Origin: Prevotella sp.
GTDB taxonomy: Bacteria > Bacteroidota > Bacteroidia > Bacteroidales > Bacteroidaceae
Assembly (NCBI GenBank): GCA_016281055.1
Contig: JAEEHW010000108.1
Coordinates: 1 to 64,000, forward strand
Direction of reading: 5' to 3'
Length of the DNA: 64,000 nucleotides
Both the position numbers and the translations under genes were made by a program. Numbering within the stretch: position 1 is the first letter of the stretch; each line of letters begins with the position of its first letter. Below are positions 42,098-52,287 of the stretch, piece after piece. The notes beneath the pieces were generated by a model. That model saw only the letters and a program-made list of their open reading frames with translations. It was not told the origin of the DNA and did not search any database.

Positions 42098-45000
42098 TTA
42101 TTTCACCATTACCTTGCGCACAGTGCCGTCATTCATGCGGATGATGTTGAATCCACGCTTCAGACCGTTGGTCTGACGGCCTATGATGTCATACGTGCCG
42201 GCAGACTTGTACGCTGCGTTCTTGACTGTCTTGACATCCGTTGGGTTCGGAGCCTCGCCTCCAAGGTTGTCCATGCAGAAGTATGTTGCGGTGGTAGGAC
42301 CGTAACTGTTCTTCTTAGTGGTTTCAAACGTGAAGGACAGGTCTTTCACCGTACCCAGTTCAGTGAGGTCAACCCATGTCCACTCATTGATGTAGTAGCG
42401 GTCAGCCTCGTCGTCAGCGCGGTAGTCAGCCAGATATACGTCGATGCTGTTGCCGTTGTTGGCAGTGATGGTCAGCTTCAGGAAGTCGCCCTTGCCGAAT
42501 GGAAGTCCACCGTCGTCGCTCAGTCCGTCGCCGTTCACGATGTTGTCAATGGTGTAAGCATCGTTGTTGATGTAGAAACCACTGATTACCTCACCGTCAG
42601 GGTTGTTCATGACGTAAATCTTACCACCGTAGTAACCAGGATATGCCACCATGTAGTTCTCTGAACCCTCTGCACCGCCGCCAGTAGCGTTCTTCCACTG
42701 TCCGAGGAAGTAACCGTCGAAGTTGGTCGATGTCATGTTGGTATAACCGTAGTTGCCCCAGTAGCCGCCGTAGTCAGGCGAATAGAAGTTGTCGAACTTG
42801 AATGAACCGCTCACAAACGAGCCAAATGGCAGGTTGCGGCCGTCCTCATAGCTTTCCTCCTCCAGGTAAAGGTCTTCAAACGTAGCTGCAGCCATGTCAC
42901 CGGTAACGATGACGCGCACGGTAGCGGTGTCTGCCCCACCTTCACTGTCGGTTACGAGGAAGATGTAGTCGGTGCACTGTGTAGGTTCGTCCGTTGTCAT
43001 GAAGATGTCGTCAGGCATCTCGTCGAAGGTCTCGGACAGCAATACGTTGTGCTTCTGGTCCATCCATGTCAGGGTGTAAGGAGCTGTGCGCTCGTCAACC
43101 GTCACCATAGCCATCAGTGTAACCGTTGAACCGGCTTCCATTGTCTCTTCCTCGTCAGAGTTGTTGATGAAGACCATAGCCTCTGGCTTCTCCAACGGCA
43201 CAGGTGTTACCTCCATTGTGAATGCTGCGGTCTGGCTTGCAGCCTCAGCGGCGTTGCCACGCAGGCTGACGGGCAGCATGTAAACCACATACTCCTCGCC
43301 GTCGGTGAGGTTGCTGATGGTGATTGATGTCTCTGTGTTGGCTGCCACATCCTGTTTGGTGTCGGCAGCTGCCAGTTCATCAGTAGTAGGAGCATCCTCC
43401 GTAGATTTCTTCACGATGTAATATACAGTAGAAGCCATGTCGGTCTTCACTGATACCGAAGCCACACCGTCAATGTGGCTAACCACTGCGGGATAGCCCT
43501 CCTGCATTACAGGAGCACCCACTGCATCAGCGTCAAACTCATATGCACCGATGGTGATGTCCTCCTCAGGACGAGCCTTGCCGTTGATGTCGGTGGTAAC
43601 GTATGCAAGTGCAAGTGCCTTCTGTAAATCACCTTCGAGGTTGTCGGCAGGTTCAAGGACTGCATCACTCAGGAAGTTCACCTTCTTGTTGATGCTGCCT
43701 GTTGCGCCCGTATTCTCCACGAAGGCGGCGAAGTCACCATTAGTGCCGGATGAGGCACGGAAGAAGGTTGCACCTGCAGTGTAGATAATGTTGTTCTGGA
43801 ACGTAATCTTGCCGATATTCTCATCATTATAGAGGTTTACTGCATAGCCACTGCCCTCGTTCTGTATGATGTTGTTAATTACGTTCACGTTCTCACCGTT
43901 GAGCTTGTCAAGCAGCCAGAGTGCCACACCCGTATTCTCGCCGTTCAAACGGATGGTGTTGTTGGCGATATATACGTTGCTTACAGCCTTGTCGGTGAGT
44001 TTTACGCCACCGTAACTTGTATTGAGTGATGTCACGTTGACTACGTTGTTGGCAATGATGATAGGAGCTTCGGCAGTACCTGCCATCTGGCGCAGATACA
44101 TACCTGCGGTGTATTTAGACGGTGCGAGGTTGAAGGTGTTGCCCGTAATCTCACTTGACTGACTGTAGGTATCGCGCAAAGTAAAGTCAAGCGCACCCAT
44201 AGTGGCGTTTGTCGTAACTTCGTCAGTCATGATGATGGTGTTGTTCTTCACCTTCACGCCGAGCTCATCGTAGCAGTATATAGCCTTTGAACCCTGGTTC
44301 TTGAAGGTGTTGCCCTCAATCACACCGCCCACTTCCTTAGGCAGTGCCACATAACTTGTACCGCCCATGCTGACACCGATATATCCACCTTCGAGCAGCG
44401 AGTTGCTGACGGTAAGATAGTCGTTGTTGCAGTTTGCCACATCCTGTGCATAGTGTCCTATCAGATAGATGTCCTGCTGATTGCTTGTGGTAGTGGCAGC
44501 GTGTATGTAGCAGTCGTCAATCGTGACATGGCGACTCTGGTTCTTCACCATCACCACTGCATCGTAGTTCAGGTCGGTGGTGGTAACCTCCACGCCTTTC
44601 AGCGTGACATAGCTGGCTTCATAGAACGTAACAACGCCATATACCTTAGAATACTGATCGTCGCTGTAGCCTCCAGAGGTGTACTGGTCGTGATATATCT
44701 TCACGTCACGCTGTCCGCTTTCACTCTGCAGTGTCAGAGTGTTGGTTGCACCCATACCCTTTATATAAGGTATGCGCACTCGCTCATTATATTCACCTGC
44801 ACGGATGTTGAGCGTAACAGGACCTTCTATGCCGAGTGAACCAAGGTCGTCGATGGCACCCTGTATGGTAGCGTAATCGGCATCTGCACCACCTACGGTG
44901 TATGTGCCGCTCTTGCCCTGTGCCACACTCACGGATGCAATGACAGGAACGTCGCCGTCACTTACGGTTACGGTCTCGTCACCCGCAACGATGCTTGCAA

Positions 45001-48000
45001 GGCTTGCAGTGGCTGCCTGACCTACCGTAGCATCGCTGTTAATGTCGTATGCCACCCAGAAATAGTATGTGCCTGGGGTTGATATGGTGCATGTGCCGTT
45101 GAACTCCTCGTTTGCAGAGAAGCCATCTACCGTACCAGTCTGATAGATGTGCTGTGCAGATACACACGCATTGTCAGCATCAGCGAAGTTGAAGCCAGTG
45201 ATGTCGAGCGGTGCCTTCTCACCGTCAGCCTCCACTGTTATCTTCAGCATACGGGTGTCGGTCTGTCCCTTCAGTACCTCGCTTACGCTGATGTCTTCAG
45301 TTGTCACGCTCTTCACATATACATCCTGCTTGGTGTATGCGCTGACCTCGATGGCGAAGCCTGCCGGGCCGCTGGTGCCGGTAATGAACTGGAGCGTTAT
45401 CTTGCCGTCCTCGCTTGTGGCGCGTATCGGCTGTTTCTCCGGCATATTGTCATACATAGAGTACTGTGCATCGTAGTCGCCCTCGGCATTGTCCTTCTGG
45501 AATACATTAAGCTTCGATGTGTAATATACATCCCATGCCTTGAACGTAAGCTGTATGCAGTCGGCTGGTGACTGAGGCACGAACGTCACGGTGCCGTTGA
45601 AGTTGGCAGAAGCGTTGCCGTCGGCTCCACCGTCATCGTAGAGCATTATCGGCTTACCTTCTGTAACAGTAAACACTCCGTTGTCACCGTTCTGCAGCAG
45701 ATACATCAATTTCAGCGTGCGTGAGCCTTCAGGGTCGCCAGCCTTTACAGATTTATCCTCTGTACCTATTACAACAGCCGTAACCTTGGCATCAATGACC
45801 GACTCAGGGATGGCTTCAGAACTTGCGTCAACCTTAACGGTGAACACGTTGCCACCCTCAGTAAGCGTTACTGCCTCGTCGAATGTCACCGTCACCTCTT
45901 CTGCAGCATCAGCCTCGCCAATCTTTGCATCGTCCTTCCAAACAGTGACCTTGCTGATGTTTGCCTCAGTGCCTTTCAGGTTTACCTTGATACCACCCAT
46001 CTGCAGTGGTTCGAGGTTGCCCTCTGTCTTCACGTTCACCGTGAGCAGTTCCTGGTTGGCTGCGCCCATAGAAGCAGCGGCAGTAGAAGCCTGTGCCACC
46101 TCGATGGTGTCAACAGCCATCGCTGATGGCTGGTATTCAGAAACTGTGGCCTTCCAACCCTTACTATAATAGCCATAAGAAGAATTAGGATTGAAGACAA
46201 CAGTCAGAGCACCGTCAGCAGCCGATGAGCGAATTACGCTTCCAGGACCCGTTGACTGTTGGCTGTTGTCGTTAAGTTCCCACAGCAAGGTTCCAGTGGT
46301 GCCCTGTCCGGCGTAAATCTTGAATACAGACTTGGTGCCGTAGGTGGTAGATGAATACGTCACATCAAACTCGCTGAAGTCTATCTGGCAAACCATGCCA
46401 TCATGCTTAGGCACAAACACATTCACGCGGTTGTCTGTACCAGCCTCGCAGTAAGAATTGTATTCCGATGCTTTCTTGGTTTCGAAACCCAGAGAGCCGT
46501 TGACAGTCTTTGTTACTGTGCCCTGACTTGCATGGCTAATCGCAATGTTCTTCACCGTACGCACAGATGCCTCGGCAGTCACTGCCTCTGTTGTTGCAGC
46601 ATTATTGACAAGTGCCGTAACACTTGCAAGCTGCGCACTGACAGACTGGTCATTGAGTGCCTCGTCGCTGATGGAATATTTCAGAGTGAAAGCATTGTCA
46701 CCCTCAACGAGTGGCTGTGCCTCATCGAGTGTGACGGTGAACGACTCACCTGTAACATCAGCCTCTCCCACCTTCGTGGTACCGAAGTAAAGCGCTGCTT
46801 TTGTCACGAGTGCACTGTTCTCGCCTGCGGTGAACGTCATCTTGGTAACCTGTATGGCTGGTTCAGTGTCTTTAGTCTTCACGTTGATGGTAAGCATATC
46901 CTGCTCTGCATCACCTGCTGCCACTGTCTCCGTAGATGCTGCAGCGGTCGTGATGCCGTCGAAGGTCATCGCCTGCGGAGTGAACAGACTCACGCTTGCC
47001 TCAAAGCCGTCGGCGGCAGTCGTTGACGAAGCATCGCTGAACAGCACAACTGTCAGCGAACCGTCTTCTGCAGTCGAGCGTACTATGCCTGTCTCGTCCT
47101 TCTGCAGTGTCTTGATAAGGTTGGCGTCGCTCACCTCCTGACCGTTATATATGCGCAGCTCCTGATTGTAGTATGTGCCGTGCCATATATTGTTAGAAGT
47201 AAAGTTCACCATCACTTTCTTGCCTTCCTCGCCAGAGAGGAATGTCACCTGTCCGTTGGTTTTTGCCTGTATGCCTCCGTCCTTGCCTCCTTCATCGAAG
47301 AATGCCAGCGAGGTTTCGCCTACGGTGACGGTCTGTGCCTCACTGCCCATAATGACGATGGCAGGGTTTACCACTTCCACGCTTGTTGCAGACGTGAATG
47401 GTGCTATGCCATCAGCCTGGCCAGTCGATGCAATCTTTGTTATGTCCACCTGTGCTTTTGCTCCCACTGCTGACGTGGCAAGGAAGTCACCGGCAATGGT
47501 GAATGTCGTTGTACCGTCAGAGAGAGCCTCGTCCAATGCAAACGCATAGTTCTCACCGTCAGCGCTGACAGTGGCGCTTACCTGTGTACCGTCCTTGAAG
47601 AGTTTCAGTGCCAACGGGTCGAAAGCGTTGTCGTTCTGCGTCATCGTGAAACCGATGGTTGTCACATGGTCGGGGTTCATCACACCCGTAGCAGTTACAT
47701 AGGCGTTTGCAAGCGCCACGTTGTTTCTCGACGTGAGCGCACCGCCCACATCGTCGTAGTTGCTTCCGGCGCCTGTCACTGTCATGTCTTCCAGTGTCAC
47801 GCACTTCACCTTTGCCACCCAACCGTCACACGCCTTGGCATATTTCCACAGCATGCCCACGGAGAGCGAGCCGTCAGCAGCTGCCGACGTATAGGTCTTG
47901 TTGGAATACGTACCGTCGAGTTTTTCGAGCACGGTGCCGTCGGGCAGCGTGGAAGTGCTGCTCAGCGTGGCATTGTATTCGAAAGAACCCTCCGAATCAG

Positions 48001-48322
48001 GGTCTCCGCTATACACCCACACTTCGCCCATCCAACCTGTACCGTCGTTGGTGACATCGATGCTCTCGAAGGTGATTTGAATACTCATACCTTCCGCAGG
48101 TTTGAACACGGTCAGCGATCGCGAGTTGTTCAAACTACTGCTCGCAATACTTTCCGTGCCTTTCCAGTCGTAGAAGGTAATTTCCTGGTCGGCGGCCACA
48201 TCTATGACCTGCCGTCCCCATTGCTCCTGCAGCACAGTGTTGCCGTCCTGCGATGCCCATGCGGACACGCCGACGACTAACGTCAGCAGCAAAAGCAATG
48301 TTTTCTGAAACATTGTCTTCAT
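42098..48322 (-). CDS. Giant secreted DUF4465 protein, probable corrinoid-binding
   Basis: 2074 residues. Signal peptide (LLLLLTLVVGVSAWA) without a lipobox. Four CUB-like modules (about 28-175, 325-447, 597-730, 875-998; motifs such as LYDDGGADG, SADGALTVVF) alternate with beta-sandwich modules. A right-handed beta-helix spans about 1140-1500 (ATIQGAIDDLG, ITGNTFNLAP), then Fn3/Ig-like domains. A DUF4465 domain lies at about 1812-2022 (ATFEDLYLEEESY, GGGAEGSENYMVAYPG, VISGFYINN, VYLADYRADDE, YFCMDNLGG). The last 45 residues (YDIIGRQT..RGFNIIRMNDG) look like a type IX secretion signal. DUF4465 is, to my knowledge, the domain of the BtuH B12-binding surface lipoproteins of Bacteroides. The cobalamin riboswitch upstream agrees with that. 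Fusion to this architecture is the unusual part. Confidence 0.8.
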   Translation of the reverse strand: MKTMFQKTLLLLLTLVVGVSAWASQDGNTVLQEQWGRQVIDVAADQEITFYDWKGTESIASSSLNNSRSLTVFKPAEGMSIQITFESIDVTNDGTGWMGEVWVYSGDPDSEGSFEYNATLSSTSTLPDGTVLEKLDGTYSNKTYTSAAADGSLSVGMLWKYAKACDGWVAKVKCVTLEDMTVTGAGSNYDDVGGALTSRNNVALANAYVTATGVMNPDHVTTIGFTMTQNDNAFDPLALKLFKDGTQVSATVSADGENYAFALDEALSDGTTTFTIAGDFLATSAVGAKAQVDITKIASTGQADGIAPFTSATSVEVVNPAIVIMGSEAQTVTVGETSLAFFDEGGKDGGIQAKTNGQVTFLSGEEGKKVMVNFTSNNIWHGTYYNQELRIYNGQEVSDANLIKTLQKDETGIVRSTAEDGSLTVVLFSDASSTTAADGFEASVSLFTPQAMTFDGITTAAASTETVAAGDAEQDMLTINVKTKDTEPAIQVTKMTFTAGENSALVTKAALYFGTTKVGEADVTGESFTVTLDEAQPLVEGDNAFTLKYSISDEALNDQSVSAQLASVTALVNNAATTEAVTAEASVRTVKNIAISHASQGTVTKTVNGSLGFETKKASEYNSYCEAGTDNRVNVFVPKHDGMVCQIDFSEFDVTYSSTTYGTKSVFKIYAGQGTTGTLLWELNDNSQQSTGPGSVIRSSAADGALTVVFNPNSSYGYYSKGWKATVSEYQPSAMAVDTIEVAQASTAAASMGAANQELLTVNVKTEGNLEPLQMGGIKVNLKGTEANISKVTVWKDDAKIGEADAAEEVTVTFDEAVTLTEGGNVFTVKVDASSEAIPESVIDAKVTAVVIGTEDKSVKAGDPEGSRTLKLMYLLQNGDNGVFTVTEGKPIMLYDDGGADGNASANFNGTVTFVPQSPADCIQLTFKAWDVYYTSKLNVFQKDNAEGDYDAQYSMYDNMPEKQPIRATSEDGKITLQFITGTSGPAGFAIEVSAYTKQDVYVKSVTTEDISVSEVLKGQTDTRMLKITVEADGEKAPLDITGFNFADADNACVSAQHIYQTGTVDGFSANEEFNGTCTISTPGTYYFWVAYDINSDATVGQAATASLASIVAGDETVTVSDGDVPVIASVSVAQGKSGTYTVGGADADYATIQGAIDDLGSLGIEGPVTLNIRAGEYNERVRIPYIKGMGATNTLTLQSESGQRDVKIYHDQYTSGGYSDDQYSKVYGVVTFYEASYVTLKGVEVTTTDLNYDAVVMVKNQSRHVTIDDCYIHAATTTSNQQDIYLIGHYAQDVANCNNDYLTVSNSLLEGGYIGVSMGGTSYVALPKEVGGVIEGNTFKNQGSKAIYCYDELGVKVKNNTIIMTDEVTTNATMGALDFTLRDTYSQSSEITGNTFNLAPSKYTAGMYLRQMAGTAEAPIIIANNVVNVTSLNTSYGGVKLTDKAVSNVYIANNTIRLNGENTGVALWLLDKLNGENVNVINNIIQNEGSGYAVNLYNDENIGKITFQNNIIYTAGATFFRASSGTNGDFAAFVENTGATGSINKKVNFLSDAVLEPADNLEGDLQKALALAYVTTDINGKARPEEDITIGAYEFDADAVGAPVMQEGYPAVVSHIDGVASVSVKTDMASTVYYIVKKSTEDAPTTDELAAADTKQDVAANTETSITISNLTDGEEYVVYMLPVSLRGNAAEAASQTAAFTMEVTPVPLEKPEAMVFINNSDEEETMEAGSTVTLMAMVTVDERTAPYTLTWMDQKHNVLLSETFDEMPDDIFMTTDEPTQCTDYIFLVTDSEGGADTATVRVIVTGDMAAATFEDLYLEEESYEDGRNLPFGSFVSGSFKFDNFYSPDYGGYWGNYGYTNMTSTNFDGYFLGQWKNATGGGAEGSENYMVAYPGYYGGKIYVMNNPDGEVISGFYINNDAYTIDNIVNGDGLSDDGGLPFGKGDFLKLTITANNGNSIDVYLADYRADDEADRYYINEWTWVDLTELGTVKDLSFTFETTKKNSYGPTTATYFCMDNLGGEAPNPTDVKTVKNAAYKSAGTYDIIGRQTNGLKRGFNIIRMNDGTVRKVMVK

Positions 48323-48420
48323 TGTTTTATAAAAAAATAAATAGAACCTTAGCCTATATGTAAAGGTGTAAGTTGTTCCATAGTGCCTAACCCACGAGCG
48401 CTACTATGGTTGTTAACATG

Positions 48421-48575
48421 ATATTGGCAGGTATTCTGACTTCCTCCAGCTGTCATTGCCTTCCCACAAAGTCCACAAGGACTGTGCAGTGGCTGTTGTT
48501 AATGACGCTATAACAGAGGTTACAGCAGCGGGACTGTTCAGGATTCTCACCTGATTCCCTTTTAAGCATCGGCGG
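48421..48575 (-). promoter_or_regulatory. Cobalamin riboswitch
   Basis: On the minus strand, in order: AAAAGGGAATCAGGTGAGAA, TCCTGAACAGTCCCGC, CTGTAACC, GCCACTGC, TGTGGGAAGGC and the closing ATACCTGCC. These are the conserved blocks of the adenosylcobalamin riboswitch, including the B12 box CAGCTGGAGGAAGTCAGAAT-like 3' portion. Downstream a hairpin CCATAGT / ACTATGG (48358-48410 region) with a GTGGG loop resembles the expression-platform stem that makes a kissing contact with the aptamer. It should lower expression of the 2074-aa gene when B12 is plentiful. Confidence 0.92.
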
Positions 48576-48662
48576 CATGATAGTCATGCTGCGTCAGCAC
48601 CAAATCTGTACAATGTTGTTGTGCGAAGCAACTAATTCTTCGCTTTGTCGATATTGCAAGTG

Positions 48663-48693
48663 CAAAGTTACAAACTTTTCCTGAAACCACAAA
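48663..48693 (-). promoter_or_regulatory. Promoter of the riboswitch transcript
   Basis: Minus strand: TTTG (48693-48690), 19 nt, TAACTTTG (48670-48663). Transcription would start near 48656 and give a leader of about 335 nt that contains a GCGAAG / CTTCGC hairpin (48623-48643) and the riboswitch. Confidence 0.75.
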
Positions 48694-48956
48694 ATGTTTT
48701 TGTTTTCTATTATCATTAATCCTCTTTATTATTTGCAGGTCGTCCGGCGATGTTAGAAGACGCTTCCCTAAACAAGAAAACGTCGAAAGTACCGAGCGAA
48801 CGACGTTAAGACCATACAATATGGAGGAGAATTAACTTCGTACCGCGAGATTTCTTTTCCTATTTGACCATCCCCAAACCCCATTAAAATACAAGGTTGA
48901 CACAAAAACGAAATAAAACGAAACGTAAAATAGAACAACAAATAAAAGATTATTTT

Positions 48957-49134
48957 TAACTTTGCAACAGATTTTATTTATTCCTAAATATTGTCAACAA
49001 AATCATCAAAAATATAACTACATAATATATGTAGAAACTACATTATATAAAATATGTCAACTATGTCAACAAACTGATATTACTAACAAACATACTTATT
49101 ACTAACAAATATTTTTTACTAACAAACCAAACGT
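48957..49134 (+). promoter_or_regulatory. Promoter and leader of the first susC gene
   Basis: TAACTTTG (48957-48964) is a -7 element 170 bases upstream of the ATG. The leader contains the palindrome CTACATA / TATGTAG (49018-49034), two TATGTCAAC copies (49054 and 49063), and three ACTAAC units at 49082, 49101 and 49118, spaced 19 and 17 bases. A 26-base part of it (ACTAACAAACA, four bases, TATTACTAACA) recurs upstream of the second susC at 62771-62796. Confidence 0.6.
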
Positions 49135-52100
49135 ATGAGTTTCAAAGCAAAGAAAACAGCCTTGGTGGCTGGCTTGTGCCTTTTGGGCATGACCACCGCA
49201 CAGCAGGCTTCGGCAGAAACAGCAACAGTTGCTGCCGTACAGACGCAACAGAAGCAGGCATCGGGTGTTATCAGTGACTCTCAGGGTCCACTGATCGGTG
49301 CCACGGTCATGGAAAAAGGTACTAACAACGGTACCGTTACTGACGTAAACGGTCATTTCTCCCTCAATGTCAAGCCGGGCGCAACGCTCGTTGTTTCCTA
49401 TGTGGGCTACGAGACACAGGAAATCAAGGCAGGTGACGGAGTAAACGTAACGCTCGCCGAAGACGGAGCCAACGTGTTCAACGAGGTTGTCGTTATCGGT
49501 TACGGTACACAGCGCCGTGAGTCTGTGACAGGTTCAGTAGCCAACATCGGTGGCGACAAGCTGAACCAGATTGCTGCAACCAACGCTGCCCAGGCCCTCC
49601 AGGGACGTGTAGCTGGTGTGCTCATGCAGCAGACAAGTTCTAAGCCGGGTGCAGAAATGCAGATCCGCATCCGTGGTCAGCGTTCGCTCTCTGCCAGCAA
49701 CGACCCGCTGATCGTGCTCGACGGTATCCCATTCATGGGTCAGTTGAGCGACATCAACCCAGCAGACATCAAGTCTATGGACATCCTGAAGGACGCCTCA
49801 GCAACAGCCATCTACGGTTCTCGTGGTGCTAACGGTGTCATCATCATCACCACAGTCAAGGGTGCCATGGGTTCTCCTGCTAAGGTAAGCTACAACGGCT
49901 ACCTGAACTTCAAGACTGTCTTCAACAAGTATCCTATGATGGATGGTCCTACATATTCTAAGTTCCGTAAGTATGCTGGCAAATATAGCAACTCCCTGGA
50001 CGAGAGCGACGACAACAACACAGACTGGCAAGATCTTTACTATAAGACAGGCGTAGGCTACAGCCACGACGTAAGCGTTACCGGCGGTACAAACGGCGGC
50101 AGCTACAGCTTCGGCGCGGGTTACTACCATGACGAGTCTGTAATCCCTACCGAGGAATACAACCGTGTGTCTATCCGTGCCAACTTCGACCAGAACATCG
50201 GCAAATGGTTCCGCTTCGGACTGAGCACCAATACCAGCTATCGCAAGAACGCAGGTACCAGTGACATCTACAATGTACTCAGCAAGACACCATTGACAAG
50301 CCCATACGATGCTGACGGCAACTACAAGCGCTACGTGTCAATGCCTGCTGATGATTCTGCAGTCATCACAAGAGAGACAGCTGAGCGCGACCAGGAGAAC
50401 TGGATCAACAGAACCCGCGGTATCGGTACTTACAACACTCTGTTCGGCGAAGTGAAGTGCCCATGGGTTGAAGGCCTCAGCTATCGCATGAACATCGGTT
50501 TGAACTACCGTTCTTCTAAGGGTGGCGGTTTCACCGGTACAGGTATCAACAACAAGGATGCCAACGCCCTCAACAATGCTTGGGTATCAAACGACATCAC
50601 ACGTAACTGGGCTATCGAGAACCTCGTTACATACGACCGCACATTCAACGAGAAGCACAACCTGAACGTTGTCGGCATGTACTCTGCAGAGCAGACCCTT
50701 TACGAGTCAAGCGGCGCAAGAGTTGAGGACATTCCTTCTGACCTCTTCCAGTACTATGCACTCGACAAGGCTACTGGCGACAAGACTCTCCAGAACTTCA
50801 GAGAATGGAAGAGTGGTCTGATGTCATGGATGGGTCGTGTGATGTATTCTTACGACAACAAGTACATGGCTTCTGTAGCTATCCGTTCAGACGCTTCTTC
50901 ACGTCTGGCAAAGGGTCACCAGTGGCACACATACCCTGCATTCTCTTTGGGTTGGAACATCGCCCGCGAGGACTTCATGCAGGACATCAAGTGGGTTGAC
51001 AACCTGAAACTGCGTGTCGGCTACGGTGAGACATCTAACCAGGCTATTGATCCATACTCTACCCTCGGTGGTCTTGCTGTCCGCAACTACAACTTCGGAA
51101 GCACCTACAAGGCTGGCTACTATGTAAACGCACTGCCTAACCCTGACCTCGGCTGGGAATATTCAAAGACATGGAACTTCGGTCTCGACTTCTCTCTCTT
51201 CAGCGGTCGCTTGAACGGTTCTTTCGAGTACTACGTCCAGAAGACAAAGGACGTGCTGCTTGACGTCTCAATGCCTTCTACATCAGGTGTAACAGGTTAC
51301 ACTGGCAACATCGGTACAACACAGAACAAGGGCTTCGAGTTCTCTCTGAATGGTGTCATCATCGACAACAAGAATGGTTGGAACTGGGAGGCTGGCATCA
51401 ACCTCTATGCTAACCGCAACAAGTTGACTGCCCTCGAGTCTGGCCGTGAAAAGAACGAAGGTAACCGTTGGTTCGTAGGTCATCCTATTGACGTTATCTA
51501 TGACTACGAGTACGAAGGTCTGTGGAATGAGAGCGACATCGTTACTTATGCAGACGGTACAACAAACCTCGATATCCTTGAGCCAGGTGGCAACCTTGGT
51601 ATGATTAAGGTGAAATACACTGGTGGATACGACGAGAACGGCAAGCCATTGCGCGCCATCAATTCTGACGACCGTCAGATTATGGACATGGAGCCAGACC
51701 TCCTCGGTGGTTTCAACACAACTGTTACTTACAAGAACTTCGACTTCACTGTTATCGGTGCCTTCCAGATTGGCGGCAAGGTTATCTCTGCCATCCACTC
51801 TTCTAACGGTTACCTCAACATGCTCACAGGTCGTCGTGGTCAGCTCGACGTTGACTACTGGACAGAGGAGAACACTGGTGCCAAGTATCCGAAGCCAGCA
51901 GGTGCAGGCGATACCGACAATGCAAGATACGCTTCTACACTGGGCTACTTCAACGGTGGTTACCTGAAGATTCGTGCCATCACTCTCGGTTACGACTTCG
52001 CAAAGATGCAGGCAGTCAAGAACCTCGGCATCAGCCGTCTGCGCCTCTATGCTACAATCCAGAACCCATTCATTCTCTTCTCACCATACAACAACGAGTG

Positions 52101-52248
52101 TGGTCTCGACCCAGAGACAAACTCATGGGCTAATGAGAATACAGCAGTGGGCTACGGTGAGTACTCTGGCAAGCACAAGATGCCTATCATCGGTTACAAC
52201 ACCCCATCTACACGTAATTTCATGTTTGGTCTTAACGTGACATTCTAA
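49135..52248 (+). CDS. SusC-like TonB-dependent outer-membrane transporter
   Basis: 1037 residues. Signal peptide ending ASA, then a carboxypeptidase-like regulatory domain (SGVISDSQGPLIGATVMEKG, SYVGYETQEI), the TonB box region (NEVVVIGYGTQRRESVTGS), the plug (LNQIAATNAAQALQGRVAGV, DILKDASATAIYGSRGANGV) and a 22-strand barrel ending in FMFGLNVTF. It imports oligosaccharides bound by the SusD partner. The codons are strongly biased (e.g. AAC, GGT, CGT), a sign of high expression. The susD gene follows after 39 bases. The substrate is unknown; the pectin lyases are close but separated by a convergent gene. Confidence 0.95.
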   Translation: MSFKAKKTALVAGLCLLGMTTAQQASAETATVAAVQTQQKQASGVISDSQGPLIGATVMEKGTNNGTVTDVNGHFSLNVKPGATLVVSYVGYETQEIKAGDGVNVTLAEDGANVFNEVVVIGYGTQRRESVTGSVANIGGDKLNQIAATNAAQALQGRVAGVLMQQTSSKPGAEMQIRIRGQRSLSASNDPLIVLDGIPFMGQLSDINPADIKSMDILKDASATAIYGSRGANGVIIITTVKGAMGSPAKVSYNGYLNFKTVFNKYPMMDGPTYSKFRKYAGKYSNSLDESDDNNTDWQDLYYKTGVGYSHDVSVTGGTNGGSYSFGAGYYHDESVIPTEEYNRVSIRANFDQNIGKWFRFGLSTNTSYRKNAGTSDIYNVLSKTPLTSPYDADGNYKRYVSMPADDSAVITRETAERDQENWINRTRGIGTYNTLFGEVKCPWVEGLSYRMNIGLNYRSSKGGGFTGTGINNKDANALNNAWVSNDITRNWAIENLVTYDRTFNEKHNLNVVGMYSAEQTLYESSGARVEDIPSDLFQYYALDKATGDKTLQNFREWKSGLMSWMGRVMYSYDNKYMASVAIRSDASSRLAKGHQWHTYPAFSLGWNIAREDFMQDIKWVDNLKLRVGYGETSNQAIDPYSTLGGLAVRNYNFGSTYKAGYYVNALPNPDLGWEYSKTWNFGLDFSLFSGRLNGSFEYYVQKTKDVLLDVSMPSTSGVTGYTGNIGTTQNKGFEFSLNGVIIDNKNGWNWEAGINLYANRNKLTALESGREKNEGNRWFVGHPIDVIYDYEYEGLWNESDIVTYADGTTNLDILEPGGNLGMIKVKYTGGYDENGKPLRAINSDDRQIMDMEPDLLGGFNTTVTYKNFDFTVIGAFQIGGKVISAIHSSNGYLNMLTGRRGQLDVDYWTEENTGAKYPKPAGAGDTDNARYASTLGYFNGGYLKIRAITLGYDFAKMQAVKNLGISRLRLYATIQNPFILFSPYNNECGLDPETNSWANENTAVGYGEYSGKHKMPIIGYNTPSTRNFMFGLNVTF

Positions 52249-52287
52249 TACAACGATTAAAACGAAATTAAAAGATTTTCAAAAAAT

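Noticed and set aside
48323-49134. Cobalamin riboswitch controlling the first susC gene
   Set aside because: The aptamer reads in the right direction only on the minus strand, toward the 2074-aa gene; the susC gene has its own promoter on the plus strand.
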